Shown here: positions 6,685 to 9,225 of the stretch, piece after piece
Position numbering within the stretch: position 1 is the first letter of the stretch
Layout: each line of letters starts with the position of its first letter
From: Opitutia bacterium
Lineage (GTDB): Bacteria > Verrucomicrobiota > Verrucomicrobiia > Opitutales > UBA953
Direction: 5' to 3'
NCBI GenBank assembly: GCA_947463395.1
Contig: CANHRV010000031.1
Location: forward strand, 1 to 9,225
Length of the DNA stretch: 9,225 nt
Program-made: the position numbers and the translations under genes
The notes under the pieces: generated by a model
What the model saw: only the letters and a program-made list of their open reading frames with translations
Told to the model about the DNA's origin: nothing
Databases searched by the model: none

Positions 6685-7692
6685 TTAGGGGTGACTAAGC
6701 CGCACCACCTCTTCGGCAGCACGAACGATTTGTTGTGGAGTAATTCTTGCCATCGCTCGATCCAAACGTGCTAGGTAGTCCGCTTTGTCCTCGCCTTCAA
6801 ACGGGGTGGTATCGATTCTTACGACCCGACTCAACGTCCCCCAAGGACGTGTACGATTATAATCCGAAGGCCCATAAACCCCGACGACGGGCGTACGAAC
6901 AGCCGAAGCTAATTGGAGAATCGCCGAATCGGCCCCAAGGAATAACCGCGCATCCTGAATCAACTTGGCACATTGGGAAAAAGAGAGTCGACCTTGCGTG
7001 GATTGAGCCACTGGTCCAATCAAACCACACAAAGCCTCCGCCATTAATCTCTCTTCCGAACTTGGCCCAGCGGAAACGACCACACGCTCAACGATGCCCA
7101 AAGCAACTAATTCTTTGGCGACGATGACCCACTTATCGATTTCTAAAATCTGCTCGCGACGATTAGCCCCTGGATGTATCACGCAATACTTCTGAGGCTC
7201 AACGAGTAATCCATGTTCATTCATCCGCGAAGAAGCGAACCACATTCGTGGAACTTCTGGAGATAAATGAAAGACTTCAGAAAGAACCGCATAATCTTGG
7301 GCCGCCTCATGGGGATCCACCAAAAGATCTGTCACTTGGTGATGAAAGAATCGGCTAAGATAAAAGGGTGCTCGGCCTTTACAAACACGTTGGCGTGCTC
7401 CACTGAAGGCGACTAACCATCTCGCTAAAGGTTGAGAGGATAAGGCCAAGGCGACATCAAACTTCTGCCGACGAAGGTGGCCTAAGAGGCCTAAAAAATC
7501 AGCCATACCCGAATCAGGCTCGTACCCAACCGTTTCAACAATTAAGGGACAGCCCTCAGTAGCTGGCTGGGCTTGTGGCAGAGTAAGATAAGTAATCGAT
7601 GCCCCAGGAATCACCTCCTTAAGTGCACGCAAACTAGCCGAAGTCGCTAAAGCACCGCGTAAGCCAGTAAATTTAACAATGAGAATTCTCAT
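6685..7692 (-). CDS. Glycosyltransferase family 9 (heptosyltransferase-like), divergent active site
   Basis: A 335-residue protein with the two-lobed GT-B layout of family 9, whose known members (WaaC, WaaF, WaaQ) move heptose from an ADP-heptose donor to the inner core of LPS at the cytoplasmic face of the inner membrane. Support comes from the N-terminal strand MRILIVKF, the mid-protein CVIHPGAN (170-177) with a following DKW (186-188), the strand RVVVSAGPSSEE (203-214) and the donor-site region LGADSAILQLASAVRTPVVGVYGPSD (252-277) plus R280 and PWG (283-285). Two signatures are altered. The glycine-aspartate after the first strand (Asp13 in E. coli WaaC) reads R12-G13, and the D-T-G-x-x-H motif reads D255-S-A-I-L-Q260. 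The ATG (7690-7692) starts right after the exporter's TGA. It may be a distinct subfamily with another donor or a weakly active homolog, so no symbol is given. Confidence 0.87.
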   Translation of the reverse strand: MRILIVKFTGLRGALATSASLRALKEVIPGASITYLTLPQAQPATEGCPLIVETVGYEPDSGMADFLGLLGHLRRQKFDVALALSSQPLARWLVAFSGARQRVCKGRAPFYLSRFFHHQVTDLLVDPHEAAQDYAVLSEVFHLSPEVPRMWFASSRMNEHGLLVEPQKYCVIHPGANRREQILEIDKWVIVAKELVALGIVERVVVSAGPSSEERLMAEALCGLIGPVAQSTQGRLSFSQCAKLIQDARLFLGADSAILQLASAVRTPVVGVYGPSDYNRTRPWGTLSRVVRIDTTPFEGEDKADYLARLDRAMARITPQQIVRAAEEVVRLSHP

Positions 7693-9225
7693 TCATCCTA
7701 AACCTTGGGCTTGGTTGTCCCATAGACGACGGAACAATTCATTTTGACGGTACACTTCTTCTCGAGGTCCATCGGCCACAATTTTACCTTCATCAAAAAC
7801 TAAAATCCGTTGTGCATCTCGAATCGTACTAAAGCGGTGAGCCACAATCAGGGTCGTTCGTCCGACCATTAAATGTGCCAGAGATTCCTGAATGCTTCGT
7901 TCGGTGTCGGTATCCAAAGCCGAAGTTGCCTCATCTAAAATCAGAATGGGAGCATTCTTAAGAAAAGCTCGTGCGATGGAAACTCTCTGTCTTTGTCCAC
8001 CCGAAAGGCGCATACCCCTCTCACCGACTCGGGTTAAAAAACCTTGAGGCTGAGCTTCAATAAACTCGAGAGCGCCCGCCAAACGAGCCGCCTCACGAAC
8101 TTCATCATCCGTCGCACTCAATTTACCCAGTCGGATATTTTCTAAAATAGTCTCATCGAATAAAACAGGCTCCTGTGAGACCAAGGCGATGTTGGCGCGC
8201 AAATCAGCCTGCTTCAGGTTGCGCAAATCCTGACCATCAACCTTGATTACGCCTCTCTGCGGATCAAAAAATCGTGGTACCAAATTAACAAAAGTACTTT
8301 TGCCCGCACCACTGGGACCAACCAAGGCCACCGATTGACCCGCAGGAATTTTTAACTGATCAATCTGTAAAACAACTTCTTCTCCATAGGCAAAGGACAT
8401 TCCCTGAAACTCAATCTCTCCTTTAACTTTTGTTAGGGACCGCGCGTCAGGAGCGTCCGCGACTTCCACTGATGCATTTAAGATTTCATCCAGCCGAGCT
8501 AAACTCGGTAAAGCGATGTTAATCTGCGCACTAATCATCCCAATTCGCTTCATCGGGCTATAAGCCAAGTAAAAAGCCGTAATGAGAGACAAAATCTCTT
8601 CGAACTTAAAACCGATTGCCGCCCCAACTCCAACAGCTAGCGAAATTCCGATGGCAGCTGAAAATTCAATGAGGGGCGATAAAGCTTTCTCATAACGCAC
8701 CAACTTCGATTGCACTCGTAAACCTTCGGCGCTGGCGGTGGCAAAACGTTGTTGTTCGCGTTGCTGCAAACCGTAAGCACGAATATCTCTCGCCGATTGC
8801 AAGTTCTCTACCGCAATGGTATTCAAACTGGAAGAAGTCGTTAGAGTCTTCTGTGCTTTTTGTTGAATGGATCGACCAATATAGCGAACCACAAAAACAA
8901 CGAGAGGAATTACGAAAAGACAAAGGAGAAACCAATAACCGCCAGGCTTCGAAAGACACAAAAAGACGACATAGAAGACAGAAAATAAGACCTGCAGAGG
9001 TTGAACAAAGAGATCGTTTGAAATATCAATTAAAACCAAACGCACCGCATTGGCATCATTGATAATTCTCTGCAGTAAATCGCCCGTCGATATCTTGCCG
9101 AAAAAACCTAAATGCATTTGTTGCAATTTAAAAAAAACGGCACGGCGCACCGACTCCACAACTTTCAAGCCTGCTAAATTAAGCAAAAAGGTCGAAATAA
9201 ACTGAGAGAGGCCGCGAATCAAAAA
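7693..9225 (-). CDS. ABC exporter, MsbA/lipid A flippase-like (5' end outside window)
   Basis: A type IV ABC exporter half-transporter with a membrane domain fused to an ATPase domain, closest in style to MsbA, which flips lipid A-core across the inner membrane of Gram-negative bacteria. The frame is open to the window end. The first visible residues (FLIRGLSQF) match the region after TM1 of MsbA, and the 510 visible residues compare with about 580 in the family, so roughly 70 are missing. The TTG near 9220 is not the start. Counting from there, segments about 73-92 and 96-114 are membrane helices, followed by the IRAYG coupling region (147-151) and another membrane stretch (185-225). The ATPase domain has an A-loop Tyr279, Walker A GPSGAGKS (302-309), Q-loop Gln350, signature LSGGQ (406-410), Walker B ILILDE (426-431) and H-loop His462, all intact. 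Substrate is inferred; other lipid or peptide exporters share this build. Confidence 0.93.
   Translation of the reverse strand, partial: FLIRGLSQFISTFLLNLAGLKVVESVRRAVFFKLQQMHLGFFGKISTGDLLQRIINDANAVRLVLIDISNDLFVQPLQVLFSVFYVVFLCLSKPGGYWFLLCLFVIPLVVFVVRYIGRSIQQKAQKTLTTSSSLNTIAVENLQSARDIRAYGLQQREQQRFATASAEGLRVQSKLVRYEKALSPLIEFSAAIGISLAVGVGAAIGFKFEEILSLITAFYLAYSPMKRIGMISAQINIALPSLARLDEILNASVEVADAPDARSLTKVKGEIEFQGMSFAYGEEVVLQIDQLKIPAGQSVALVGPSGAGKSTFVNLVPRFFDPQRGVIKVDGQDLRNLKQADLRANIALVSQEPVLFDETILENIRLGKLSATDDEVREAARLAGALEFIEAQPQGFLTRVGERGMRLSGGQRQRVSIARAFLKNAPILILDEATSALDTDTERSIQESLAHLMVGRTTLIVAHRFSTIRDAQRILVFDEGKIVADGPREEVYRQNELFRRLWDNQAQGLG

Noticed and set aside
9220..9222. TTG as the start of the ABC exporter
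   Set aside because: The frame stays open to the window edge and the first residues align to the region after TM1 of MsbA, so the true start is outside.
1..9225. CRISPR array, insertion sequence, phage or toxin-antitoxin genes
   Set aside because: No regularly spaced repeats, transposase or recombinase motifs, or small toxin-like pairs were seen on either strand.

Overview
The window is a dense, single-strand bacterial segment. Eight protein genes and one tRNA all read on the minus strand, with short gaps (at most about 107 bases) or overlaps between them. The base composition looks moderate, a little under 50% GC by eye. The yebC-type protein (opening MSGHSKW, then TKRHKAVIDAKRGKIF), the YidC with a large periplasmic domain, the MsbA-type lipid exporter and the family 9 glycosyltransferase all point to a Gram-negative (diderm) host. 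From memory of protein style, the best fit is Verrucomicrobiota, probably class Opitutae. That placement is inference; no search was possible.

In order of transcription (high to low coordinates), the first block is envelope- or lipid-related. It starts with an MsbA-like ABC exporter cut by the window end (7693-9225, lacking its first membrane segment). A divergent family 9 glycosyltransferase starts on the base after the exporter's stop (6685-7692). Then come a FAD-dependent oxidoreductase of the phytoene desaturase/retinol saturase type (5207-6664, TTG start with a strong Shine-Dalgarno) and an MFS transporter (3945-5210) whose ATG overlaps the oxidoreductase stop. The tight spacing suggests one transcript. 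A role in making or modifying a lipid or glycolipid and moving it across the membrane is plausible but unproven.

The second block is housekeeping: pyrE (3323-3895, pyrimidine synthesis), yidC (1473-3215, membrane protein insertion), yebC/TACO1 (726-1466, translation or transcription factor family), a Nudix hydrolase (192-677) and tRNA-Val(GAC) with an encoded CCA (66-142). yidC and yebC are 6 bases apart and probably translated together. A candidate promoter and a small palindrome lie in the 107-base gap before yidC.

I do not see a clear undescribed system. The leads most worth checking are three. A 13-base inverted repeat encloses the tRNA. The glycosyltransferase lacks two signature motifs of the heptosyltransferase family. 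The oxidoreductase and transporter are fused by overlap within an envelope gene cluster.
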